From Arcuatula senhousia (Eukaryota; Mollusca; Bivalvia; Mytilida; Mytilidae): 64,000 nucleotides of DNA. Where the stretch lies: assembly GCA_963971305.1 (NCBI GenBank), contig OZ020309.1, positions 17,849,001-17,913,000 of the forward strand, read 5' to 3'. Below the pieces are notes generated by a model. It searched no databases. It worked only from the letters and a program-made list of their open reading frames with translations, and had not been told where the DNA came from. Shown here piece by piece: positions 35,153 through 45,016 of the stretch. Each line of letters starts with the position of its first letter. Positions within the stretch are counted from its first letter, which is position 1. The position numbers were made by a program, and so were the translations under genes.

Positions 35153-37419
35153 TCTATTGCTTAATAAATATTTTGCACAAATATCATCGGTTGATGATAG
35201 TATAATAGATTTACCAAACTTCCCTACTAAGACTGACAATGCTTTAGAAACAATCGAAATTACTATTCAAGAGATTGTTGACACCATTCAAATCCTTAAA
35301 CCAAACAAAGCTTCAGGTCCCGACAAAATAAGCCACCGCATGCTGAAATTCTGTCCCGAAAAAATCGCTTTCCCTTTACAAATAATTTTCAATAAATCAT
35401 TAACTAACAAAGAGTTCCCTTCTGACTGGAAATTATCCAATGTTACGGCAATCTTTAAGAAAGGAGACTCGTCTCTACCCTCAAACTACAGGCCAATATC
35501 TCTTATAAGCTGCGTTGGAAAACTAATGGAACGTATTATTTATAAACATGTATACAACCATCTTCATAGCAACAAACTACTCTATAACTATCAATCCGGA
35601 TTTCTCCCCGGTAGATCTACTGTTCATCAACTCATCGAAATGTATAACTCTATTCTAAATTCACTTGAACAAAAAGAAATTAACTGTTTTGTCTTTTGTG
35701 ACTTTTCGAAGGCATTTGATAAAGTGTGGCATAGAGGACTGATTCATAAAATGAAATCATATGGAGTTAAAGGGAGGATTTTGGAATGGTTTAAAAGTTA
35801 TCTATCTGGGAGAAAACAAAAGGTCCTTTTAAACGAGTCATCGTCAAACCTTTGCGACATTACAGCAGGGGTACCACAAGGTTCAGTTCTTGGTCCACTC
35901 CTTTTTATAATTTATATCAATGACATAGCTGATAATCTTGTATCACTTTGCAGGCTTTTCGCAGACGATACGTCGTTTGGATATTCAAATAGAGATATGA
36001 ATGTGGTTAAAAATGTTATAGATCGGGATCTTATTGAACTTGACACATGGTCGAAGAAATGGTTGATGTGCTTCAATCCAGATAAAACTGAAATAATGAT
36101 GTTTTCTAATATCCCGATACAAGATACGAGGTTCGAATTAAATGGCCAGACTATTTCTTTAAGTGAAACACACAAACATTTGGGTGTTGTCCTAAGCAAC
36201 GACGCAAAATGGAATGCTCATATCGAGAAACTTATTGAATCAATATGTAAACATTTAAATGTATTGCGGAAACTTAAATATAAACTTTGTAGAAAAAATC
36301 TTGAAACGCTTTTTATAGTTTATATTCGACCAATATTCGAATATGCATCTGAGCTATGGGACAACTGTGGTGCTATCAACTCCAACAAACTAGAGCGTTT
36401 ACACCTAGATGCTGCAAGAATCATCACTGGCTTACCAATTTTTACTAGTTCCTCGATAATCTATAACGAAATTGGGTGGGAAAATCTTGAGACCCGAAGA
36501 AAACGTAAAAAACTTCAGCTTTTTCATTCTATCTACAATAATAGAGCCCCCGATTATTTGTGTAATCTTCTCCCTCCTTCGATTCAGTCTACTACCGTAT
36601 ATCCACTTCGTAACGGAAGCGACTTAATCGTGCCTTTCTGTAGACTTTACACGACATCTAACTCTTTTTTTCCGTCAACAGTGCGAATGTGGAACGAACT
36701 TGACGAGAATACTCGAAATATTGTTAGCAAGTCTAAGTTCAAATGTGAACTTTTAAATTTATCTACTAAATCTAAGGTACCAAACCATTTTTATAGCGGA
36801 CCAAGAAATCTGAATATAACATTAACTCAACTTAGATGCTCATCCTCTTTCTTGAATAATGACTTATTTAAAGTAAATATTGTACAACGCCCTAACTGTA
36901 ACTGTGGTGCAAACCTTGAGACCATTTACCATTATTTCCTAGAATGTCCAATATATCACACAGCCAGACAAAGATTATTTCTCGATCTAAATTGGGTTCT
37001 ACAGTACGGAAGTCTTGATCTTGATCTTCTTCTTGGTAAATCTAATACCCTTACAACTGAACAATATGAAAATGTGTTACCCCATGTCTTTTCTTTTATA
37101 AGGAAGACAAAAAGGTTTCTCATAGTATAGTCACTTTCACAGCCTACAGACAGACAGACAGACACATTACACACACACACCCACACCCTTCTTTATGTTA
37201 CCTTAATTCATTCTCCCCTTCTTGTATACTTTTTGTCTCCTTTGTTTGTTTCTTTTTTTTTCAAATTAGACATATATTATAATTTTATTAACTGACTTTG
37301 ATTTGCATGCCTTCAATGTTATAGATATATTGTATTGTATAGGTAAAGACTTCATAAGTAGGGAATACTTGTGTCTAATACCTTTTTGTATTTTTATGCA
37401 AATAAAATATGTTTAAATC
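35153..37419 (+). mobile_element. 5'-truncated non-LTR retrotransposon (LINE) with 13-bp TSD
   Basis: The element is flanked by the perfect direct repeat AAACGAGAGCCAG (35140-35152 and 37420-37432), so both edges are fixed to the base. The 5' end is truncated: the reading frame is already open at the first base. The 3' UTR has (CAGA)n and (CA)n tracts at 37148-37182 and AATAAA at 37401-37406. There is no poly(A) tail; it ends ATATGTTTAAATC. It is inserted in TULP4 intron 1, antisense to the gene. Confidence 0.92.
35157..37130 (+). CDS. LINE ORF2 fragment: reverse transcriptase and C-terminal Cys-His motif
   Basis: Uninterrupted frame of 657 codons. Reverse-transcriptase landmarks in order are NKASGPDKIS (about residue 50), NYRPISLIS (110), FCDFSKAFDKVWHRGL (180), AGVPQGSVLGPLLFIIYIND (237) and LFADDTS, where FADD is the catalytic motif (268-271). 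A C-terminal C-X-C-X8-H-X4-C motif (CNCGANLETIYHYFLEC) starts near residue 581. The N-terminal endonuclease is missing through 5' truncation. There is no genuine ATG start: the first codon is TTG and the upstream stop lies in the target site. The organisation fits the Jockey/CR1-like branch, though the exact clade cannot be named by eye. Confidence 0.93.
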   Translation: MLNKYFAQISSVDDSIIDLPNFPTKTDNALETIEITIQEIVDTIQILKPNKASGPDKISHRMLKFCPEKIAFPLQIIFNKSLTNKEFPSDWKLSNVTAIFKKGDSSLPSNYRPISLISCVGKLMERIIYKHVYNHLHSNKLLYNYQSGFLPGRSTVHQLIEMYNSILNSLEQKEINCFVFCDFSKAFDKVWHRGLIHKMKSYGVKGRILEWFKSYLSGRKQKVLLNESSSNLCDITAGVPQGSVLGPLLFIIYINDIADNLVSLCRLFADDTSFGYSNRDMNVVKNVIDRDLIELDTWSKKWLMCFNPDKTEIMMFSNIPIQDTRFELNGQTISLSETHKHLGVVLSNDAKWNAHIEKLIESICKHLNVLRKLKYKLCRKNLETLFIVYIRPIFEYASELWDNCGAINSNKLERLHLDAARIITGLPIFTSSSIIYNEIGWENLETRRKRKKLQLFHSIYNNRAPDYLCNLLPPSIQSTTVYPLRNGSDLIVPFCRLYTTSNSFFPSTVRMWNELDENTRNIVSKSKFKCELLNLSTKSKVPNHFYSGPRNLNITLTQLRCSSSFLNNDLFKVNIVQRPNCNCGANLETIYHYFLECPIYHTARQRLFLDLNWVLQYGSLDLDLLLGKSNTLTTEQYENVLPHVFSFIRKTKRFLIV

Positions 37420-37432
37420 AAACGAGAGCCAG

Positions 37433-38588
37433 CAACGATTACCACGAGCTCTCAATTAATTATGGCATGCTTGTTGCTCTTTCAACTTGTAAAACTTATA
37501 CTAAATTTTTTGTACAACTTTCATGAGTTCCTACGTACGATCCCATATAAATTATAAACTCATAAGCTCCTTGTTCGAAAGGAAATTGTATATGCGAAGG
37601 GGCATTATATGATATACCCCAAAATCCATATATAACAATAGATTTCCATTCCCAAACTCTGACCCGTTTCTTTATTTAAATGAAGCCAGGAACCTTCTCC
37701 ACCAAGAGGAGGTTCTGAAGTGGCGGTGGTGTGTCATGAGCTGGACAACTCATGCCACATAACGATTCATTTATATTCTCTGTAGATGGTCATTCCATTC
37801 CTCTCTAGTAATGACTATAAAAATCCACTAACAGTAGTCATGTAGGAATGTAGATTTATTTTTCTGATAATTCAAGAATATGGAAAACAGTAAATTTCAA
37901 TCCCATTTAGGCTTTGAAAATTTAATTGTATTATAATCTCTCCGATCATTTGTTGCTTCTGTTCACCGTTGGGAAATCATGTCAAACGCATTCACAGCAG
38001 AATTATCAAAGTAATAAAATTAAGACTACATTTGTAAACTTCATTTTTCTATTTAGTACGCCATCCTCTGTTTTAATCTTTAATTAGAAGATAGCAAGTC
38101 AAAAGTCCTTTCAAACACTTTTACAGTACGTCATATGTAACAGATAAAAAAAAATCATAAATTGTAAAATGTTTAAGGTGATAACAACAGAATGGTAAAT
38201 ATCTTTGAACAAGAGCCAGTTAAATTTATAAATATAGAAAAATAAAAAACTAATTCATTCCGGAGTTTAGTTAACTAAGTGTAAATTTCTACCTTTTCAT
38301 ATTCTTTTTCAAAAATAACAAAGATCCAATGTCATCCACAAAGCTTTTTTATACATTTACATGCAAGGTTTACAATCAAATGTCAAGACAACTTCCGGCA
38401 TTTGTGGAATTTCACTGTGCGACCTTATTTTGACTAGCTTATTACTTTGAGCTCAGCAAGCCCCTGTGAGTCACCAACATTGCGATTTTCGTGACAATTC
38501 GACTTTTATCTTTTTTTCATATTTATTATTTAATATATACATTTGGACAAGCGCGTGTGACATCTAAATTTATATCATTATAGCATAC
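37433..38588. other. intronic stretch with an S1 fragment
   Basis: Bases 37719-37830 contain TGGCGGTGGTGTGTCATGAG, CTGGACAACTCATGCCACAT and AATGACTATAAAAATCC, a diverged copy of S1 at 48370-48480. Nothing else recognised before the TULP4 exon. Confidence 0.55.
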
Positions 38589-38849
38589 CTCACTTCTATG
38601 GCCTCGAAGGTTAAAGTTCGATCTTTGTGGAGGGTCATATTTTCTGCAATGACTGGTTGTAAAAGTAACACCAACCACGCCCTTCCCGTTCCCTCCTGCA
38701 AGCCACCCCTCCATGTAGTACTGGTTCCGGTTTAGCTTCCATCCACCTTCATCATCTGGGAGAGAATCGGGAACCTTTCCCATCCACGATAGCGAATGAA
38801 TGGTACATTCGGAACGCGTCGTGTTGTTCTGCTCAAAATGCACGTGCAT
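38589..38849 (-). CDS. TULP4: TULP4 orthologue, first coding exon (partial gene)
   Basis: First coding exon of a Tubby-like protein 4 orthologue, 87 codons from ATG (38849-38847) to a phase-0 donor, GAG followed by GTATGC. Recognisable pieces are LSWMGKVPDS, YYMEGWLAGGNGKGVVGVTF, TSHCRKYDPPQRSNFNLRGH and the closing SE; these match the conserved N-terminus of animal TULP4 in order and spacing. The family is known to combine N-terminal WD40 repeats, a SOCS box and a C-terminal tubby domain, and is thought to act as a ubiquitin-ligase substrate adaptor. The N-terminal residues MHVHFEQNN align in length with the vertebrate start, which supports this ATG. The ORF runs on for 20 codons past the donor, but that tail does not match the family and is intron. 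Confidence 0.93.
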
Positions 38850-38872
38850 CTTTATCGTCTGCTAGTCTTTAC
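38850..38872 (-). other. TULP4 5' UTR piece and upstream splice acceptor
   Basis: On the minus strand the ATG is preceded by 23 nt and then by TTTTATTTTTAG, a pyrimidine-rich stretch ending in AG. This suggests that the exon begins at 38872 and that at least one non-coding exon plus the promoter lie further right, possibly outside the window. No TATA box or CpG island is evident just upstream. The inference rests on the acceptor-like motif only; an alternative is a transcription start within the following AT-rich region. Confidence 0.55.
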
Positions 38873-40961
38873 CTAAAAATAAAATTAAAAAATAACATTA
38901 CATGTTGTTCTTTTTCAAAGGAAATACCATTTTCAGCACTTTCAAATAACATCTGATTGTAATTAAAAATCAAAGTGCAACTGTTGCATACGACACGCTT
39001 CTATCGATTGTCGTTTCTTGCGACTAATTTTAAAGTACTTCTTTAGCGAAATTAAGATCCTTAGTTTATTACAACAGTTTTAGATATTTATCTATCATAG
39101 ACATTTTGTCTCATAGAAAGCGCAATAAAATTCGTATAAATATTTAATACTCATGACGTTCCCTTTCCCCAACACGAGCATAAGTAAAGTAAAGGACATT
39201 AGCCCTCCTTAAGTATCGGATGCAATCTCATTTAAACTCTTTAAGAAATAAGCCTAGGAACCTTATACTTCTATTTACGACGACGCACCAGTAATAAAAA
39301 CCCACGCAAAATCATAAAATCCGAATATTTATTAGTGTATATCAAAGAGGTTTTTTTGCAACGATGTAGATATCCTAAAAATTAGAAACCGGAAAATATT
39401 TTATTAATAGAAGTACATTTGTAAATTTATTGACATAAACCCAAAACTAATAAGTACATATTAGAACTGGAAACAAGAAACCATGCAGCACGATTAAAAA
39501 ACTCGTGCCCGGCCTTTACATGCAAAACAAAATTACAACAGATTGTTTTTTATATCCTATGCTTTACTACTTATCTCTTTTTTTTTATCTAGTTTATAAG
39601 AGATCCGTGAGGACAATCCCTATAAAATTTAAGGAAAAGTCGAATTTTATTAGAAATTATGCTTGAGGATTTATTCAACCTCTTATTCAATGTGCAAAAG
39701 ATATAATCTTGAAAACAGAAACAAAAAATAGACATATTGTTCAATAACACGTGTTATGTAACGTCATATATTTCTGCACACCGTGTGCTTACCTCAGTGC
39801 AACGTGATTAGTTTCAATTTAAAATACCAAAAGAGGAAAACAAATTAAAAGTAACAGGAAGCCGAACTATTTTTGAAAACAATGTACGCAGAAAATGGAA
39901 TAGCAATCCCTTGGCTGTCAATTAAAGGTTTGAATAAGCACAAACTTCTCCGTATTCTGTTTTCAATGAAGAAAACTAGGTGTGTTTCTTGTGATATGGT
40001 AATCTTTTAATTAGGTCTCACAACAGTTATAATTGCAGTATTGCATATCACAGGAACTTACTTATCCGGTATTACGGAGGATGCCAATATATTAAACTTG
40101 GAAATCTACCTGGCAATTACAGCTTAAATGATATTGTAGCTATTGATAAGATAACAGATATGTTAACCAAGGGATGTCTTCAATGAGGTTTATTTTGCAT
40201 TGGAATTGTAATGCATAAAAAATATTAAGGATAATTTTCTTACTTTGTATACAAATGTCAGATAAGCAAATCTCTTTTAATATGGAAAGCTTCATAGTTT
40301 CGTAAATAGGAGTCAAACAGGTTGGCGTTGATTGTACCACAGTCCTGCTTGTCCTTTAGAGAAATCTATTTTTAGATAACATTTTTCAAATAACACTAAC
40401 CAGTCAAACGAGATCTTTAGAACGGACTCGCATTGAAATCATTTTTTTTTTAATATACAAATTCGATTCTGCATGATACATGTATGATGCAATGTGTTCT
40501 AAAAGCGTTTGTGACATTGAAGATTTATATATCATTTTTCAATTGTTTAAAAATGCTTGCTTAAATTATATTTTCGTAACGAGTCATGATGATCATAAGC
40601 ATGATTTTAATATTTGACGGCTTATATAAAATTACGACCATTTTTGTGATTCTTTCGATAACCTGGCCTGATCTCGATATCCTATTTTACTACTGTTGCT
40701 GTTTTTGCACAAACGTGACATGTAGAAATAGTCTAAGAGTGAACAGTTTCAATTAAAGGTTTGTAAGTCGAAAAAATATCACAAAAAAGTATATATAAGA
40801 TAGATGAACAAACTTAGCTTTTTTACCAAATTCCCGGAACAAAAAAACCAATTATAAATCTGTCTATTCCTAGTTAAATAAAAACTTGTAATATATTAAG
40901 AATCTCATGGGGCAAAACACTGTCAAGAATAACGAAAATTGCATGACAATCATGTTTTAAA
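38873..40961. other. upstream flank or 5' UTR intron of TULP4, featureless
   Basis: AT-rich with no promoter motif, CpG cluster, exon or repeat edge identified. The minus ORF at 40140-40340 is considered chance. Confidence 0.5.
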
Positions 40962-41826
40962 GAAGCAGAGGTACCAATGGGGTATCCGAATGTCAAAAGT
41001 CCGAAAGGGCAGAGACTAAATCAGTAAACACAAACAAGAACGGGACAAAAACAGACAACACGTAAAACATGGAAACACAAAACAACTGAATATCAATCAA
41101 CAACGCGAACTCCAGTCGAAACAAGAGTGAACTCAGGTGCTCCGGAAGAGTAAGCAGTTCCTGCTTGCTATAGCACACCCGTCGCGTTGCCAATAGTCCA
41201 TTCAGCGTGTCAAATCCAGTAAAGGAAGACAAAACAACACCCCATGACAAACCAACATCTGCACTCATCTGAGAGATCGAAATCCCATATTTGTCAATAA
41301 GTGCATGATGTCTTCCGTAAAATTTCTTGAGTGAAGACAGCAACCGAGGAGCAACATAACCCTGTGTGAGCAATTTTTGCGTCAGACGTGTCGCTCTGCT
41401 AAGGAAATCGATGTAAGTCCCGCACGCTCTGGAGTAACGAATCAATTGAGATACGTAAACTCCATAAGCTGGAGCTGACGGAATATTGCTACACAAGAAG
41501 GGGAAGTTGACGATTGGAAAGTTGAAGTCATCACGTTTGTCATAGAGCCTTGTTGAAAGTCTTCCTTGAGAGTCAATTTCGAGATGTAGATCCAAATATG
41601 AAGCAGACTTCCTAGAATCCGTTGTGTCCTTTATCTCAAGCTCCTGTGGATATATGAGATGGAGAAAGTCACCAAATCGAGAATTGTTTAGTGAAAGGAC
41701 ATCATCAATATAACGGAACGTGAGGTTGAAAGAGAGAGCTAGTCTACGGTCTTTTTTGTCTAGAAGAGATTGCAAGAAGTCTGCTTCATATGAATGAAGA
41801 AACAAATCAGCAAGCAAAGGTGCACA
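40962..41826 (-). mobile_element. Penelope-like (YIDD) retroelement, 3' part
   Basis: The minus frame to 40993 runs unbroken through 274 codons: LADLFLHSYEADFLQSLLDK, then FRYIDDVLSLNN with catalytic YIDD near residue 36, YLDLHLEID, RLSTRLYDKRDDFNFPIVNF, SAPAYGVYVSQLIRYSRACG and KKFYGRHHALIDKYGISISQ. The Y-D-L then LY.K..D then sQ.iRy.RaC order resembles the region after the catalytic motif in Penelope-like elements. The frame can be followed three codons further upstream (CAP); beyond that a frameshift or stop destroys the expected PMGTN motif. The C-terminal 80 residues come from the tail that is dispersed elsewhere. No GIY-YIG domain is seen, so the classification is provisional. Confidence 0.75.
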
Positions 41827-42064
41827 TATTTAATGGGCGACAAAGCTAGGCCATCAGCGCCAATTGTTGAATACCGGCGAAAGAATTAATTATCACTTGT
41901 AAATTTCCATTCCGATTTCATCATGACACGAATTCACAGTTGGTGTTCTGGGAATAAACTTAATCCCTTTTTATGGGTTAAACCTGTGATAAGAATTTTG
42001 ATTAATTTCCTTGGTGTACTGAAAACTATTTAAGACATCTTTTTTACGAAGCAAAGAAATAGAA

Positions 42065-42450
42065 ATGGAACATTTACATATCAGAAGTCCGAAAAGGAGA
42101 AAAAGACGAGATCAAACCATATAAAACAACCGCTTACTCTTCCGGAGCACCTGAGTTCACTCTTGTTTCGACTTGAGTTCGCGTTGTTGATTTCCGTTCG
42201 GTTGATTTTGTGTTTCTTCGTGCTGTTCTTGTTCGTGTTTTCCGGTTTCGTCGTTGCCGCCTTTCGGATCTTTCTCGAATGCCCCATTGGTGCCTCTTTG
42301 CTTCTTAGAAACAAACATTAAAAAAACGTGCACAAAAACAAACAGCAATCAGTAACGCAAACTGAGGTCATAACGAAACTGAACTCTGGTGTTTTGGGCG
42401 GGGTAAACAGTTCCTGGTTATTACAACAGACCCGTCTCCCATGTTCACAG
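42065..42450. repeat. YIDD element tails in alternating orientation
   Basis: 42068-42118 resembles the minus-oriented tail (AGAAGTCCGAAAAGGAGAAA). 42131-42308 is plus-oriented (ACTCTTCCGGAGCACCTGAG, TTCGACTTGAGTTCGCGTTG, ATGCCCCATTGGTGCCTCTT). 42379-42450 is again minus (GGGTAAACAGTTCCTGGTTA). ORFs over this segment are shadows. Confidence 0.6.
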
Positions 42451-42473
42451 GAAGCAGACGAGAAGCCAAAAAC

Positions 42474-42676
42474 TGGGGCTCCCGCAGGGTACCCCCCTCA
42501 GGTCGCAAGGTCACGTTTAAAAGGGTCCTAATGTCGCAAGGTCGCTTAAAAAAGGCATATTATGGCGGAGGTCGCAGGTCTTTTTTGGGCATAGGTCGAT
42601 TTTATGAAGTGTATTCGGAAGTCGCCCTTAAAAAGCCCTTAGGTCGCAGGTCGTTTTTAACCCTGTGGGAGCCACA
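42474..42676. mobile_element. MITE with GGCTCCCGCAGGGT ends and GGTCGCA subrepeats
   Basis: Left end TGGGGCTCCCGCAGGGTAC, right end ACCCTGTGGGAGCCACA, inverted with two mismatches. The 200-bp interior repeats AGGTCGCA-like units at least six times (CAGGTCGCAAGGTCACG, GTCGCAAGGTCGC, GGAGGTCGCAGGTC, ATAGGTCGA, GAAGTCGCCC, TAGGTCGCAGGTCG). It is bordered on the right by CATCCTGTCTT(A/T)TT repeats that recur at 45130-45190. Confidence 0.75.
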
Positions 42677-42912
42677 AAAACGGCATCCTGTCTTATATTA
42701 TTTTTATTTCACAACACTGTCCTGCCTTTTTATTTCCTGAATTTTGGCATCCTGTCTTTTTATTTCAAATTTCACCATAGCCACCCCCCTCGACGATAAA
42801 CATCAAATGAGATCCCCCCTAGACACAATTCATGCACAGATGAAAGTTTGTCCATGAATCTTTGTAGTGCGTGTATTAATTAGAATATCAATCCTCATTC
42901 AGTTAGTTAATT
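42677..42912. repeat. GGCATCCTGTCTTTTTATTTC short-period repeat
   Basis: CATCCTGTCTTATATTATTT, GTCCTGCCTTTTTATTTCCT and GCATCCTGTCTTTTTATTTC follow each other at about 40-bp steps. The final ATTTCAAATTTCACCATAGC recurs at about 45168-45190 next to another tail fragment. Confidence 0.55.
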
Positions 42913-43384
42913 ATGTCTCCCCTTCACCGAAGGGAGACATATTGTTTTACCATGAGTTCTTCATCTTCTTCTTATTATTCTTATTCTTTTCAGCGATACC
43001 TTGTCCGGGCAATAACTTTTTTGTCTTTTGACATAGGCCTTAGATATTTGGTATATATTAACAAGTAATACTGTGAGCGAGCTCACAAAAGGATACCCCC
43101 CGCTTGATATTGGACTCGGTGATATTTTGGGCCATAATCTTGTTCGGGCCATAACTTTTTTGTCTTTTGACATAGGCCTTAGATATTTGGTTTGTGGGTA
43201 GGTCACTACAAGACGATGTGTCGCATTTCAAACTGGTTGACCTTTGACCTTGACCTTTGTCCTCAAGGTCATTCTTGATGATATTTTAGGCCATAATCTT
43301 GTCCGGGTCATAACTTTTTGCTTTAAGAAACAAAATTACATCAAAGTTCATGCAGGAAACAATTTTAATATGAAGGGGAGACAT
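42913..43384. mobile_element. TIR element with ATGTCTCCCCTTCA ends and internal duplication
   Basis: Perfect 14-bp inverted ends (42913-42926 and 43371-43384). The left end also folds on itself (ATGTCTCCC ... GGGAGACAT). TTGTC(C)GGGC(A)ATAACTTTTTTG followed by TCTTTTGACATAGGCCTTAG is present at about 43003 and 43141, with a third weaker piece at about 43300. A foreign block CAAGTAATACTGTGAGCGAG (43061-43120) is shared with 43508-43569. Confidence 0.8.
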
Positions 43385-43435
43385 CAGTTTTAGTATCCTA
43401 AAACAATTTCAGTTAATTATTGCTTTACTTCCAAG

Positions 43436-44200
43436 CAGCCAGATTTCACCTATATCTGGGAGGTGAACATGAAGTGGGTGATATAATGAACATGAAATGG
43501 GTGATTTAACAAGTAATACTGTGAGCGAGCTCACAAAAGGATACCCCCGCTTCATAATGGACTCGGTACTGTAAAGAAATCTCAAGTCCAGTTATCTCCC
43601 CTCGATGATAACTGAATGAAATAAAAATTATTCATGCACATCTACAGATGATGTTCTTCCTACATGTAAAGTTTCATCAAAATCCACCAAGCGGTTTAGG
43701 AGGAGTTGCGCTTACGGGGTTTCCCATCGAATAATGCATATAAAAAGTCTTAAGTCCAATTATCTCCCCCACCCCCCTGAATGATGTCTGATGTCAAAAT
43801 TCTTCATACACATCTACATATAAGTTAAAATAGATAAATAAATGGATGGTGAAGCCACATTTAAAAGGTAAAAACTAAATAAGAAATATAAAGAAAAAAA
43901 ACCTTTAAAACAAATAAAACAAGAGGTTTGTTTGCGTGGGTATAATGAACATATGAAATGGGTCATGAAATTGAGAAAATGAGGACACCTGGCTAATCAG
44001 GGAAAAGCGTTTTTTAAACTGTCATTGGTAAATGGAGTGATTGGTAGGGACGGACAATTTAGCCTCCTACATATACGTGCGGGGAGCGTGTTGTTTCTCC
44101 TAACATTGTCATATCAACGTGAATCGTCAGTTTTTCATAACTGTAGTCGGACAACCCCGGCTTTCATAATGACAGTGCTGCCCCATTCAACATCCTAAGG
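43436..44200 (-). repeat. repeat family S3 copy, interrupted by the preceding element
   Basis: 43410-43507 (AATTATTGCTTTACTTCCAA, TATATCTGGGAGGTGAACAT, TAATGAACATGAAATGGGTG) continues at 43940-44200 (AATGAACATATGAAATGGGT, ATTGGTAGGGACGGACAATT, TAGCCTCCTACATATACGTG, CAACCCCGGCTTTCATAATG). The same order is uninterrupted at 47695-48060, so the 43508-43939 segment is an insertion. Confidence 0.65.
43508..43830. repeat. repeat with GTGAGCGAGCTCACAAAAGG start, internally duplicated
   Basis: Starts CAAGTAATACTGTGAGCGAG, as at 43061. Two internal halves each contain TATCTCCCC(C), TGAATGA and TTCATRCACATCTACA (about 43590-43660 and 43760-43820). Between them lies CATCAAAATCCACCAAGCGG. Non-coding. 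Confidence 0.6.
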
Positions 44201-44741
44201 TAAAACACTTCCAAGTTGCTTTGTTGGTAAAGCGGCCTGATCCGATGTCAGGTTTAGAGCGCTCATTATTGGAGTTTAAGCGACAAAATTAGACCAGTAT
44301 CCAGAGAAAGATGAAAATAATAAAATTGGCTTAAAGAGAGTGGAATAATTCAGTCCTTGTTTTTTTTTCTGGAGCAGAGATTGTGCTATTTTATTTTAGT
44401 TGTTCTTTTAAAAAAATGAAATTCAAACATTTTTATCGCTTTTATGTAATAAGATATCCATACATATTTAATAACTCAGTTGGGTGGAATAAAAAATCCT
44501 CCAATATAGGGAAAACAATATTTAAAGCTTATAATTCGGTCCAAGGTTGACCATAAAAAAAGCATTTAAGATAAAAACGGTTGATATGCTAATGACATTT
44601 TCCATCTCTAGTCTTCAAGAAGTGTTAAACGTTATGAGCAGTTTTGATAAAAACAGCCTTTAGATCATAAGGGAGCAATCATTTCATTTTTTGATGGGAG
44701 GATATTGATATTCATTTCGTCCTGCCTTTTCAAAATTAATA
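44201..44741. other. no recognised features
   Basis: AT-rich; chance frames only. Confidence 0.45.
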
Positions 44742-45016
44742 AGAAGAGCAGAGGTACCAATTGGGTATCCGAATGTAAAAAGTCCGAAAGGGCAGAGACA
44801 AAACCAGTAAACATCAACAAGAACGGGACAAAAACAGACAACATGTAAAACATGGAAACACAAAGTACTGAATATCAATCAACAACGCGAACTTCAGTCG
44901 AAACAAGAGTGAACTCAGGTGCTCCGGAAGAGTAAGCAGTCCCTGCTTGCTATAGCACATCCGTCGCGTTGCCAATAGTCCATTCAGCGTATGAAAACCG
45001 GTAAAGGAAGATAAAA
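44742..45016 (-). repeat. YIDD retroelement 3' tail
   Basis: AAGAGCAGAGGTACCAATTG, TCCGAATGTAAAAAGTCCGA, AAGGGCAGAGACAAAACCAG, GGTGCTCCGGAAGAGTAAGC and CCATTCAGCGTATGAAAACC match 40962-41228 closely. No reverse-transcriptase part is attached. Confidence 0.8.

Larger units (their letters stand above)
14411..38588 (-). other. TULP4 intron 1 (about 24.2 kb)
   Basis: Intron between the first two coding exons, starting GTATGC on the minus strand and ending TTTTAAG. It contains the decayed 16-22 kb unit array, two broken remnants of an unrecognised repeated protein, several MITEs, a minisatellite, a 196-bp duplication and an antisense LINE. No further WD40 exon is needed or seen, because the flanking exons join seamlessly in phase 0. 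Confidence 0.85.

Noticed and set aside
38526..38588. C-terminal 20 codons of the ORF that starts at 38849
   Set aside because: They follow a consensus donor (GAG followed by GTATGC) and lack similarity to TULP4, while the next exon continues the family sequence; intron read-through.
42441..42740. 99-codon plus ORF
   Set aside because: Spans the GGTCGCA MITE and its flank; repeat shadow.
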